A stretch of 64,000 nucleotides of DNA from Pelagomonas calceolata. Taxonomy: Eukaryota; Sar; Pelagophyceae; Pelagomonadales; Pelagomonadaceae. The position numbers and the translations under genes are program-made. The stretch covers positions 2,542,001 to 2,606,000 of the forward strand of contig CAKKNE010000003.1 of assembly GCA_918797485.1 (NCBI GenBank), in the 5' to 3' direction. Below the pieces are notes generated by a model that saw only the letters and a list, made by a program, of their open reading frames with translations, had not been told where the DNA came from and did no database searches. Below are positions 30,207-39,553 of the stretch, one piece after another (position 1 is the first letter of the stretch; every line of letters begins with the position of its first letter).

Positions 30207-31859
30207 ATGGCGGCCCAAGCCGAGGCCGCGAAGGTGACGATGGCCTTCGACCAGGACGAGTTCTTCGCGTGTGCGCGGTATGGCGAGTTGGACGATCTGA
30301 AGAAGGAGCTGGAAAAGGGTGCGGACGTCAACGGCAAGGGTCCTGGGGGTTTGACGGCGCTGCATGCGGCCTGTGCGAACGGCCACGAGGCCATCGTGAA
30401 GGAACTACTCGCGAGGGGCGCGGACACGACACTAGCGAACGACGCGGGCAACACCCCGGCCCACTACGCGGCCCAACAAAAACAGGCGGCTTGTTTGAAA
30501 CTCGTACTGACGGACTCGCTCAAAAAAAACAATTTTGGGAGAAGCGCGTTAACGGAGGCCATCGCGTCCGGCGACGGCGCGTGTGCCACAATAGCGTTAG
30601 AACACGATTCGGCAGCGGAGGAGAAGATTATTGAGGGGTTGGAGAAGGTCGACACTGACGATGCGCCACAGACAATTACGCATGCCCTGAAACTAGGTGA
30701 GAAACCGATACGTATCCGAGAACTGCCGATCGCCGATAAAAGTACGGACGCTCTAGGAGACGGGTCCGGCGCGACCGATAGGACTGGGTTAGGCGTCTGG
30801 GCGGCCGCAGTTGTGCTCGGAAGATGGCTCGCCTCGCAGCAAAGTGATTTTGAAAAAAAACGTGTTGTCGAATTAGGCGCAGGCTGCGGCGTCGGGGCCC
30901 TGGCTCTAGCGTCAGCTTGTACGTCGTGTTCGGTGGTCGCCACGGACGCCTCCCAAGAGGCCCTCGAGAACTGTCGACACAACGCGGACTTATTTGAACA
31001 GGACTTCGGGAATCCGGACGTGAGTGATGGCCCCCTCAAACAGACGAAGCGGATCAGTGTGCAGTCCCTAGATTGGGATTCTCCGGTAGAACCCGTGTGC
31101 GGGCGGCCGGCGCCTCCGTTAACCGCGGATCCCGATTTATTTAGGGAATCAGGAGCGATGTTCGCGGCGGGTTACGATCGGGGCGCCGGCAAGGCGCGGG
31201 AGCACTGCGATGTGGTTGTGGGTGCGGATCTCGTGTATTCGGCCGACGTGGTAGAAAAATTGTGCAAGACGATCGTGGCTTTGGGCTGTTCCCGCGTGTA
31301 CTACTGCGCACCATCAACAGGTCGGGCTGGTTCCCAGGAGTTTCTGGAGAGGTTGGAGAAGCTGGGCTTCGACCGGAGTTCCATTGATGCGCCTGCGGCT
31401 TACTCTGAGGCCCCTTGTGATGAAGCGGCTCTGTATTTCCCGGACCTAGCCCAATCCAAGTTCAAGCTCCACACGTTCACGCGGCAGGAGCCGGCGTCTC
31501 CCTCGTATCAAGCTATGTCGTATCTCATACGGGAGGATTTGAAGAGCGGCAAATTGGAGCGGGGCGGGCGCGGAAAACGCGCGTCCCTCCCCAAGGAGCT
31601 GCGCAAGCCCACCATGATGCCCAAGGGCGTCAAGCGCGAGAAGGCGGGCATCCCGAACGACCCGTCGGACCCGCTGCCGCCGCGGCGGTACCCGCACAAC
31701 CCGCAGGAGGACGACACGCCCGAGTCGATAAAGAGAAGGGAGCGGGAGCTCCTCGACGACGCCGTGCGGAAGACGGGCCTGCCCGTCGCCGGGGAGCCCG
31801 TGCCGGCGTGTACCGGGGCGGGGGCGTTCGGGTATTCGTCGTCGAAGGCTAAGAAGTAG
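30207..31859 (+). CDS. Ankyrin-repeat / METTL21-type methyltransferase fusion
   Basis: Single exon, 550 aa. Residues about 15-110 hold ankyrin repeats (GGLTALHAACANGHEAIVKE, AGNTPAHYAAQQKQAACLK). Residues about 150-370 are a seven-beta-strand methyltransferase of the METTL21/lysine family: TGLGVWAAAVVLGRWL, SAM-binding ELGAGCGVGALALA, the ATDAS acidic loop, and DVVVGADLVYSADVVEKL. The C-terminal 120 residues are basic and Pro-rich and resemble no domain I know. Likely role: methylating a lysine of a partner chosen by the ankyrin repeats; the substrate is unknown. It converges on the nucleotidyltransferase gene 18 bp away. Confidence 0.85.
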   Translation: MAAQAEAAKVTMAFDQDEFFACARYGELDDLKKELEKGADVNGKGPGGLTALHAACANGHEAIVKELLARGADTTLANDAGNTPAHYAAQQKQAACLKLVLTDSLKKNNFGRSALTEAIASGDGACATIALEHDSAAEEKIIEGLEKVDTDDAPQTITHALKLGEKPIRIRELPIADKSTDALGDGSGATDRTGLGVWAAAVVLGRWLASQQSDFEKKRVVELGAGCGVGALALASACTSCSVVATDASQEALENCRHNADLFEQDFGNPDVSDGPLKQTKRISVQSLDWDSPVEPVCGRPAPPLTADPDLFRESGAMFAAGYDRGAGKAREHCDVVVGADLVYSADVVEKLCKTIVALGCSRVYYCAPSTGRAGSQEFLERLEKLGFDRSSIDAPAAYSEAPCDEAALYFPDLAQSKFKLHTFTRQEPASPSYQAMSYLIREDLKSGKLERGGRGKRASLPKELRKPTMMPKGVKREKAGIPNDPSDPLPPRRYPHNPQEDDTPESIKRRERELLDDAVRKTGLPVAGEPVPACTGAGAFGYSSSKAKK

Positions 31860-31877
31860 CGATGTTTTATCAACAAC

Positions 31878-33340
31878 TTACCCAAGCCCCCGCTGAAGCA
31901 CGCGCTCGTTCCACACGCTCATGTCCACGACGATCCCCAACAAACAAGTCCGCCGCCAGTCCTCTCTGGTGGAAGCGGCGACGATGGCGTCGTGCGCGTG
32001 GTCGAACGCGCGGCGCACGCGGTGGTAGTTGTACGAGTTCTTGCCGACGTCGAGCTTGTCGTCATCTGGATTTTCAATAGCTAATAAGTTGGGCCGCGCC
32101 GGATTGAACCAGTTCCGCGACCGCTTCGGGAAGTACGCGCCGTGGCGCCGCACCGAGATCCCCGTAATCGTGGGGTTCAGGTCCCGCCCGTACAATTCAA
32201 AGAACTCCAGGAGCAAGGACCCCAAATTCTGGGGCGAGACAAGTCCAGTAGCGCGGTCCGTCCTATGTCTCTGTTGTAAGAACGACACGACCATGAGCTG
32301 GAGCATGTAACTTCCAACACCCCCCGTGAACGTCTCGTTCAGGCCTCGTTGGGCGAGGAAGAACTTGAGCACCAAGACTAATGGTCTGAGAGGAGGCATC
32401 GCGTCCATATAACTCCTTACTAACTTTCCTGTTCGTAAGCCACTTTCCACGTCAAATGAGACATCTACCGCGGTATTTGAGGCCGCGTCCACGTACTTCA
32501 CGAGGGGAATCCGCGCGGACTCGACGACCTCGAGGGACCTGCGAGCGTGCCGCGTCGATGGCGCCGCCGCGTCGATGGCGTAACGAGGCGTGCCAAACTC
32601 CCCTCGCGGACGCCATCGCCGCGTCGACGGCATACGAGTCTCCCGGACGTCGATGGCGTTCAAAAGGACACGGTACCATACCTCGGCGCGATCGCGCCCA
32701 GGTCCTCGAGCGCCGACGCCAGCGTCCGCAGCCGCTTCGCGACGCCGCCGGAGCCCTTGTCCACCGGCGCGCCGAACACGACGACGTCGACGTCCGACGA
32801 CGGCAGCTCGAGTTTGGTAAGAGCGCTCCCGAAGACTTTCGCTTCGCAGCGCGGCCAGCAGCTCTTCGCCGCCCGCTCCAGCGTGCGAAAGGCGTCCTCG
32901 CGCGCCGCCCGCTCTGTTGAAGACGGCGCCACCACGTCGCGAAACGCGAGGATTTCGTCATGTAATTTCTGCAGCGGCGACGCGGCCCGGCGGACGGGAT
33001 TGAACTCGGACTGCGGCGCCGGCGACGCCTCCACACTAATCACGTTCTCGGCGGTCGTCCGGACCTCGCGGCGCGCCTTCTTCTGCGGTTGTTCAGACGC
33101 CTTGCGCCGCAGGCAATGCGTGCCGGGCTTGTCGCCTTCGCAGAGCTCGAAGCCATCTAAACCTTCGAGGTATTTCCGGAGTTTGCTCTCCGTTCTCAAC
33201 GGTTGGGCGAAGGCGGCCTGGTACTGCGCGGGGAGGTCCGAGAGGAGCAGCGCGTTCTCGCGGTCGACGAGCTCGCCGAGGCGCTGGACCTGCAGGCGCT
33301 CCGCGTCCGCATTTAACTGTTCGCGGCGGCGCTTGCCCAT
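31878..33340 (-). CDS. Non-canonical poly(A) polymerase / TRF4-like nucleotidyltransferase
   Basis: Exons 33340-32682 and 32538-31878 give 439 aa. The DNA polymerase beta-like fold is clear: FGSALTKLELPSSDVDVVVF (first two catalytic Asp, near 180-190), then AVDVSFD for the third Asp in exon 2. PAP/25A-associated features follow: RPLVLVLKFFLAQRGLNETF, GSYMLQLMVVSFLQ and LGSLLLEFFELYG. Role by family: adding short A-tails to nuclear RNAs for exosome decay (TRAMP-like). The N-terminal 60 residues are basic (MGKRRREQ), suggesting nuclear location. The 290 bp upstream contain a two-part CTAG motif at 33551-33572. Confidence 0.9.
32539..32681 (-). mobile_element. TRF4-like gene intron, introner-like
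   Basis: 143 bp, donor GTATGG, acceptor GCTCGCAG. It carries four copies of the GCGTCGAYGGCG core in both orientations. It joins IAPR to SLEVVES. Confidence 0.72.
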
Positions 33341-33550
33341 CGCCTTTTCTTTCTTTGTTGCGTGCGCGCCGGCGGCGTGCTGTCTTCAGCTGCAGTTGTT
33401 CACCGATGCTCTCCGACACGCAGGCGTCCTCAGAGCAGCGGAATCGCTACCGCGCGGACGTAAGATGGAAGTGGAAGCGTTCCCAATTGGCAGCGCGTCC
33501 CGATGATCTCCGTCGCGCCTCAATCTCGCCCGACGCCGCAATCACGATTA

Positions 33551-33572
33551 CTAGCGACTTAAAGACACTAGG
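33551..33572. promoter_or_regulatory. Two-part CTAG palindromic motif
   Basis: CTAGCGACTTAA followed by AGACACTAGG, about 210 bp upstream of the TRF4-like start. It is nearly identical to the copy upstream of ferredoxin. Confidence 0.6.
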
Positions 33573-33630
33573 AAACATGCTTTGCGCCGATGGCGGAGAG
33601 CTTGTAACAACAACTACCTCTTACCCGCCC

Positions 33631-34359
33631 CTACGCACGCCGCCGCAGCTTTCTCGGCTGCTTCGGCAACTCTGCGAGTTCTTTTTGGCGCTTGCGCTTG
33701 TCGCGATCTGACATCTTCCTTTCGACGAAGAAGAAGAGCACGTTGAAGACGACGCAGTCTTCGGCGTCGGGCACGAGCCACTCGAGCATCTGGTTCTCCG
33801 CCTGCAAAAACGCGCCGGATATCGCGTGGAACGTGTTCTTGCGAATCTCGACTTTGTCGTCCTTGAGGGCGCATTCCAAGACGACAGCGACGTCGTAGAG
33901 CTGCTCTCGTGTCCCGACCGCGACCTCCCTCTTCGGGCCGAGCATTCTTCCGTGGTGGCTGTGATGGGCGTACTGGAGCGCGAGGGGTGCCGCTGCGGTC
34001 GCGTGGATGTTTTCGCCGTAGACGCCCACGCTTGGCTGGAGGCCGTTTTCGAGGATGTCGCTCATATTTTCAAAGTCCGTGCCGTGAAGGGCGGGCCACC
34101 AGCCGTCCGGCGGCGCGCGGTCTCGGAGGCCAACGCGAACCACCACGCTCACCGTCTCACCGGTTCCAGGCACGAAGAGGCCCGTCGTCTCGTACACGCG
34201 CGTCACAGCATCGTTCTCAGGGTCGTACCGCAAAGACGGCTCGATGTAAGACTCGGCTGTGTCCAAAAAATCTGCGAGACCCGCTGTCTCTGCAGCTCCA
34301 CGACGGTGTCTTCGGTTGACAAAGCTGTCGAGTCCTCTTAGCAACGAGGCACGGTGCAT
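33631..34359 (-). CDS. Small protein with a PARP-like (ADP-ribosyltransferase fold) region
   Basis: 242 aa from the ATG at 34359; the frame is open further upstream only from non-ATG codons. Residues about 95-215 resemble a PARP catalytic fold: WWPALHGTDFENMSDILENG (HGT and the following helix), then VGVYGENIHATAAAPLALQYA in place of the YGxGIYF block, VVLECAL, and EWLVPDAEDCVVF in place of the NEYVVYD strand. The H-Y-E triad would thus be H, H (instead of Y) and E, so canonical poly-ADP-ribosylation is doubtful. The C-terminus is strongly basic. The fold call is by eye and moderate. Confidence 0.45.
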   Translation of the reverse strand: MHRASLLRGLDSFVNRRHRRGAAETAGLADFLDTAESYIEPSLRYDPENDAVTRVYETTGLFVPGTGETVSVVVRVGLRDRAPPDGWWPALHGTDFENMSDILENGLQPSVGVYGENIHATAAAPLALQYAHHSHHGRMLGPKREVAVGTREQLYDVAVVLECALKDDKVEIRKNTFHAISGAFLQAENQMLEWLVPDAEDCVVFNVLFFFVERKMSDRDKRKRQKELAELPKQPRKLRRRA

Positions 34360-34412
34360 CTCGAGCTCCCGTCGTTCCTGTGCACAAGGCTCGTCGAAGC
34401 CCAAATAATGAC

Positions 34413-34434
34413 GCTAGCGGCTAAAGATACTAGG
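34413..34434. promoter_or_regulatory. Two-part CTAG palindromic motif
   Basis: GCTAGCGG...TACTAGG between the PARP-like gene (54 bp from its ATG) and TAF10 (222 bp from its ATG). A second perfect palindrome GTTAGCGTCGCTAAC is at 34482-34496. Confidence 0.6.
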
Positions 34435-34565
34435 CTCTCTGCACATTAAGCTTTCAACGTCGCTTTGTCTCGCAAGATCGAGTTAGCGTCGCTAACCCAC
34501 AGCGCGGACGCTCAATCCGCTGGGCATTTCATCGCTCACAGCGTTGCAAAGCTTGCGGCCCCTCT

Positions 34566-35624
34566 CTAGGACCGCATACAGAGCCCTCCACGAGCTCCCG
34601 TGCCCTCGCTGCGCAGCGCACGCATCGCAGCGCGCCGCGCAAATAAGTCGCCAAGATGATGGCCGCAATAGGAGCAGACGCGCCCGCGCCCGCGCCCGCG
34701 CCTCCTGCGCGGGAGGACGCGCCCACGGAACGCACGACGAAGGCGCCCGTCAAGGCGTTCGACCTCACGAAGCAGCCGAACGCGACGCGCAAGGCCCCGG
34801 AGGCGCACCGCGTGCCGCCGTCGCGCACGGCGAAGGACGCCGAGGCTGAAGATAGTGACGAGGACGAATATCTCCACGGCGCCGACCAGCACGAGGGCCT
34901 CGCGCAGTTCATTAATCGGTCGCGGGACTACGAGCCGGCGCTGCCCGCGGACGTCGTGCGGTATTACATGAGGGAAGCGGGCGCCTCGGCCGCCGACGAC
35001 ATCGTCGGGCTCGTCGCGCTGGCGACGGACCACTTCCTCGCGTCGCTCATCAACGAGGCCGGCGAGGCGGCGGCGCTGCGCGGCGATGCTGCGGAAGGCG
35101 GGCGGCGCGTCCTGCGGACGGCGGACGTCATGGCCGCGCTGCAGCAGCGCGGCGTCGACGCGATGAACGGCTCTGCTCCTACGGGGGGCAAGAAGCGCGC
35201 ACGGGGGGCATAATACAACAACATTATGACTCTTCAGCCGTCCTAGAATGATCAGGTTCCCGTGCGGCGGGAATTTGATTTTGGTCGCGTGCCCGTCGCG
35301 CAGGTAGCGCTGGACGCCGTCGGCGAAGCGGCGGCCCGTGTCTGGAAAGTGCGCGTTTCGGCCTCGCGAGAACGAGAACGAGAAGCGGTCCGGCCCGGCG
35401 CCAATGCCGGCGTCGTCCGTACTCATGAGCTTGCGCAGCCCGCCGGGATGCGTGTCGATAAATGCGGTCGCGTCGACGACAAACCCATCAACGACGCACC
35501 AGAAGCTCTCCTTCGACCGATGCTGCTCGATTTCCTCGGGTCGGATGCAGCGGTGCGCGTCCGCAGCGCTGCTGGACTGGTTTAGAGACTCATCTGCATG
35601 GTCTGAGCTCACGACTGCTGGCAT
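34566..35624 (-). CDS. Cytochrome b5-like heme-binding protein (3' end uncertain)
   Basis: Start ATG at 35624. Residues about 30-125 form a cytochrome b5-like domain: HRSKESFWCVVDGFVVDATA, heme-ligand motif THPGG and a second ligand His in RGRNAHFPDTG, then FADGVQRYLRD and NLIILGRL, where this kind of protein normally ends (about 35230). No stop follows in frame; the ORF runs another 660 bp antisense to TAF10 to 34566 with Arg-rich, non-domain sequence. The true stop may be reached through an unseen splice. Electron-transfer or steroid-binding role by family. Confidence 0.6.
   Translation of the reverse strand: MPAVVSSDHADESLNQSSSAADAHRCIRPEEIEQHRSKESFWCVVDGFVVDATAFIDTHPGGLRKLMSTDDAGIGAGPDRFSFSFSRGRNAHFPDTGRRFADGVQRYLRDGHATKIKFPPHGNLIILGRLKSHNVVVLCPPCALLAPRRSRAVHRVDAALLQRGHDVRRPQDAPPAFRSIAAQRRRLAGLVDERREEVVRRQRDEPDDVVGGRGARFPHVIPHDVRGQRRLVVPRPINELREALVLVGAVEIFVLVTIFSLGVLRRARRRHAVRLRGLARRVRLLREVERLDGRLRRAFRGRVLPRRRRGRGRGRVCSYCGHHLGDLFARRAAMRALRSEGTGARGGLCMRS
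34656..35213 (+). CDS. TAF10: Transcription initiation factor TFIID/SAGA subunit TAF10
   Basis: Single exon, 185 aa. The histone-fold region begins with AQFINRSRDYEPALPADVVR and continues YYMREAG, DIVGLVALATDHFLASLINEA and a final helix VMAALQQRGVDAM, matching TAF10 in order and spacing. The N-terminal 70 residues are a Pro/Ala- and acid-rich tail, the C-terminus a basic GGKKRARG. Nuclear, shared by TFIID and SAGA. The convergent cytochrome b5 ORF runs antisense through the whole gene (see findings). Confidence 0.88.
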   Translation: MMAAIGADAPAPAPAPPAREDAPTERTTKAPVKAFDLTKQPNATRKAPEAHRVPPSRTAKDAEAEDSDEDEYLHGADQHEGLAQFINRSRDYEPALPADVVRYYMREAGASAADDIVGLVALATDHFLASLINEAGEAAALRGDAAEGGRRVLRTADVMAALQQRGVDAMNGSAPTGGKKRARGA

Positions 35625-36049
35625 GGCGGCGAGTCTCCAGCTTCGCCTACCAGCGACGAGTCGACAGCTCTGCCTCGCAGCGTCGTCGCGAGGTCGCCGT
35701 ATGGGCTAATACCCTCTGAGCAAAGTCTTAGTCAAATGAACACCCTAGCGTAATGTAAGACACTAGAGAGTACGGCAGGAAGACTTTGTCCAGCTCGTGT
35801 GAGCCAAAAACCGGCCTTGCTGCCGGTGCTGATGCAATTTTATTGACCACATATACGACCCAAAAAACTGGTCAAGGCAGCTCGCGCTCGCAGCTCGCGC
35901 TCGCGTAGCGCCATTGGCGCGACCAAAACTCGTAGGAGTTCCCCAGCACAGCACAGCGGACGCGGGCTAATTGCGTGTTTCAAACACGCTAAAGTGTTTG
36001 CAAAGCACCAATACGTCTCGCATCCGTTTTTCAAGTAAAAGCGTGAAAG
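35625..36049. promoter_or_regulatory. Divergent region, cytochrome b5 / EPC, with CTAG motif
   Basis: The motif at 35744-35766 reads CCTAGCGTAATG then TAAGACACTAG, 120 bp from one start and 284 bp from the other. A repeated GCTCGCGCTCGC block is at about 35880. Confidence 0.55.
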
Positions 36050-39000
36050 ATGTCGGCCGTCCCGGCGAAGCCCGCGCCGCCCGGCCAGCGCGCCCACCAG
36101 AAGAACAAGCCGAGGCCCATTGATTTTTATAGACCGTTGCCGTTCTGCCGGCCGAAAGGAAAAAATGACTTCAAATACGTGTCCATCACCGCCGCCGGGA
36201 GAAGTCTCGTGACAGTAAGCAGACAAAAGCTCGAGGCGGGCCTCTTCGAAGGCGTGACGACCTACGACAAAGCTATACGGTTGAACGTGCCGACGCCGTC
36301 GTACCAGGACGTGGAGGACTACGATCAACTAGTGCCGGAGCAAGGACCTTTACCTCGAGCGTTTCTGCGAAGCAAGCCGCCGAAACGCAGTACCCTCCCA
36401 AAAGTACCAGGCGAAAAAGCTGAGGCGGCCCTAGCTTTAGGTAGACCCTTGGGAGCGGCACCACCGGCCGACATGAGCGGGAATCCGGCCTGCGCGGAGT
36501 CTGACGACGAGCCCGAATACGTGCTCGGGGCCGACGACGAGCGGTGGCTCCGCGAGACGTTGCCGGACGCCGTGCGGAAGAAGCTTGGCGCGGGAGCCCG
36601 AGCCGAAGCGCAAAAAGGCCGCTCGCACAAGAAGGGCGCGGGCAAGGCCGCTCAATTGGAACAGCAGAAGGCCGAGGAGGAGCGTCGTAAAAGAGAAGAG
36701 GCCGAGAAGCGGGCCGCTTTAGCGGCCCAGCCCGCTACTAGAGGCAAGAAGTCCAAGGAGGAGGACCTCGTCCAGGTGTCGACGCGGCGTCCGCATTTAC
36801 GCCCCTTCCGTAGAGGACAGCCTGTACGCCATCGACGCGGCACGGCGACGGCGAGAGCGCCTCCTACGCCATCGGCGCGGCGATGGCGTCTGCGAGAGTT
36901 TGATACGGCTCGGGCGCCATCGACGGCTCGCGACGCGGTCCGACTCGACTCGAAATTGCAACAGAGACCACCCACCTTCATCGTTCCTGGGGACGAGTCG
37001 CGTCGACGGCGCGAACCCCGCAGGCCATGGAAGTGGACGAAGCGACGCAGGCCACCGAAGAAAACGTCCAGCGCCACGTCAACGCGCTGACGGGGGCCCA
37101 TCTCGAGGCGGTCATCGACACGCTGGAAGTCCTGACGGGCCCCTGGCCGGGCATCGTCGCCAAGGGCCAGCAGGCCGCGGACGCGTTGAAAAGCAACGAG
37201 CCGACGTGGCGCGGCGGCGTCGGGTCCAAGTTGGTGCTGAAGGAGCCCCAACTAGCCGCTGTCTTGGGTCCCGTGATCCATGCGTATTGGCTGCAGAAGC
37301 GGCAGAAGCTAGGGAAACCTTTGTTGAGGCGATTCTGGCCGGCTACGTCTCCCACTGACTCGAACCCGCACTGCGTCTTCCGACCGAGGGAGAAGGAACG
37401 ATACAAGTTGAGGAAACACCGCAAGAACGACGTCGACGCGTTCCGGAAGTTGCAGCAGTTGCGCCGTGACTTCGAGACGGCTCGGGACCTGTGTGCTCTC
37501 GCGAGGCGGAGAGAAACGGTGCGTAGATTACGTGGAGACGCGTCGCGAGGTAGGCTCAGACGCGCCTTGGACACGCTAGCCAAGCAACGGGGCGTCGAAG
37601 CGCTGCCCGACCAATTTCCCTTTGCTGATCAAGATGAGGACTACCGCCTCACGCCGAACGAGGTCGCGGCGGCGACGAAGGCTCTCGCCGACGCCGAGGC
37701 GGCGAAGAAGGCCCAGGCCCAGCTACCGGTCGGGCTGGGTGTGCCTGTGGTCACGGCGCCGGCGCCCGCACCAGCTCCAGCACCGGCGCCGGCGCCCGCG
37801 CCCGCCACGGATCAAAAGCGGTGGTCCCCCGAGGTCGTGGCTCAAGTACTACGAGAACGCTTGGCGAGTGTCGCGCTGCGGCCATTAGAGGAGCCGATGG
37901 TCGAGGACGACTATCCCGAGGAGCGAGGCGCGATCGCGGCGTCCCGTCGTGGAGAGTCACGCCATCAACTTGTGTCCATCTCACGATGCCGTGGGTGGTT
38001 TATTTTTATTTCGAGGCCGTTCGGACCGAGTCGAGAGACCACGATGCTCCGCGCATGACGTGGTCGCCGTGACGGCGTCGACACGATGCCGCGCCGCCTC
38101 GACGCCGTCGATGCGGCCGCATGAGAGCCCACGCGCCTCGTCAGAGAGTCACTGCGTCGTTCCCGCGCAGGCGTGGTCAAAAGAACGGTCTCCGTGAGAG
38201 ATAGGGACGACGCTGCTCGTAGACGTAGGAACAAGAAGCAAAGGCGGGCCTTCGAGGAGGACACCTACGCTCTACCGCCTGGTACGAGCAATGCCACCGC
38301 TCGCGCGCAAGCGAACACCCCGAAAAGACCCTTGCACGGCCAACCGGGCCCGGTCTGCATCCCCCAGAAAGGCTTCATGGACACGGGCTGGTTGCACAGG
38401 GACGACGCCGCTTTGGCCGTGGCTTTGGATAGAGTGTTCCTCGATCCCCCGGTGGCCACGGAGGGTCCGGAAGTCATGGCGCTGCTAAAGCCGCCGCCCG
38501 ACCCCCTCCCGGAGTCGGAGTTCGCGCCCGACGACAAAGCTACCCAGAAGAAGGACGAGAAGAAGGAGGTCCCCATGGAGGTGGACACTAAACCTAAGCC
38601 TAGAGACCCGAACAAGCCGGTGGACGTCGAGGATGACAGAGAAGCGATGAAGGCCGTTACTGCCGCTGCTCAAGCCGAATTTGTCCGGCTAACCGTGTCG
38701 ACGGTTCGTAGAAGAGCTCGGGTGGGTCGCGGTGGTCGTGTTCTAGTTGATAGATATGGGAGTCATACCGTCCCGAAGGCCGTACCGCCGCCCGATTCCA
38801 AACCTTCTTCTCACGTAAGACCGGCATCGCCTCGACCGACGGCGCAACGGCAAGCTTCGTTCACTGGTAGAGTGCGGTACGCTTCTTCAGCTCGCGTCTC
38901 GGCGCCGCCCTTATCTTCCACGAAAAAACCGAGGGGTATTGCAAGGGCGGGTTGGTTCTCGTTAACGGATGACGGTTATTCCTCATCGTCGTCGGACTGC

Positions 39001-39528
39001 GACAGCGTGAACGAGGCCCCACAAATCATCCCGGAGGCGCCGCCGCCACCGCCGCCCCCAGAGCCCGAGAGGGAAAAGAGCCAGCCCTGTGCGGCGTGTC
39101 GCGGCGCCCATTCCGCGCACACGTGCGGCACGCGCGGCGCGTCCGCCGAAGCGGCGGCGGCGGAGGCGCGCGAAGCGGCCGAGAAGATAGCGGCGGCCGC
39201 CGCGGCGTCGCAGGCCGTGGATGCCTTGGCTCCTGCCGATGTTGGAAGGACGCGAGGTGGAACGAGAAAACTCCAGGACGAGGACGAGTACGGGCCGCCC
39301 GTCGAGCCGCCGCGGCCTTTTTGGGTCGGGGTCGCGGATTCCGATTACCGGGCGCGGATGGCGACGTTACCTGCCAGAAGGCCGGCGACGACGTGCCCGC
39401 AGCAGAGGTTGGCCGAGATCTACGGTTTATCTGATAGCGAGGACGAGGACCTCTACCCCGCGGACCAGCCGGACCTCCCTTATACCACTCCGGGGGCGCC
39501 CCGGATCAAGTTCGCCGTGGACGCTTGA
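36050..39528 (+). CDS. Enhancer-of-polycomb homologue (NuA4 histone acetyltransferase subunit)
   Basis: Exons 36050-36775, 37024-37927 and 38171-39528 give 995 aa. EPcA-type features: KNKPRPIDFYRPLPF, VPTPSYQDVEDYDQLVPE, and YVLGADDERWL (the usual Y-x-D-x-x-D-E-x-W-L). The second conserved block is IHAYWLQKRQKLGKPLLRRF, then PREKERYKLRKHRKNDVDAF and KLQQLRRDFETARDL. Chromatin role: scaffolding of the MYST acetyltransferase in NuA4/TIP60 complexes. The third exon has serine- and proline-rich linkers and a CAACRGAHSAHTCG zinc-knuckle-like patch. A PAPAPA tract spans about 37765-37805. Introns are family C introners in opposite orientations. It converges on the sulfotransferase, with 25 bp between the stops. 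Confidence 0.88.
36776..37023 (+). mobile_element. Family C introner in reverse orientation, EPC intron 1
   Basis: 248 bp, donor GTGTCGACGCGGCGTCC, acceptor GCGAACCCCGCAG. In the direction of transcription the core reads GCGGTCCGACTCGACTCG...GAGACCACCCACC, the reverse of its orientation in dynein and in EPC intron 2. Confidence 0.82.
37928..38170 (+). mobile_element. Family C introner with GC donor, EPC intron 2
   Basis: 243 bp, donor GCGCGATCGCGGCGTCCC, acceptor TTCCCGCGCAG. The core runs CCATCTCACGATG, GGGTGGTTT, GAGGCCGTTCGGACCGAG. A GT donor at TCCC/GTCGTGG is also in phase, but homology to dynein intron 7 favours GC. Confidence 0.78.
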
Positions 39529-39553
39529 TAAGTTAACGTTAGACTTTACACAC

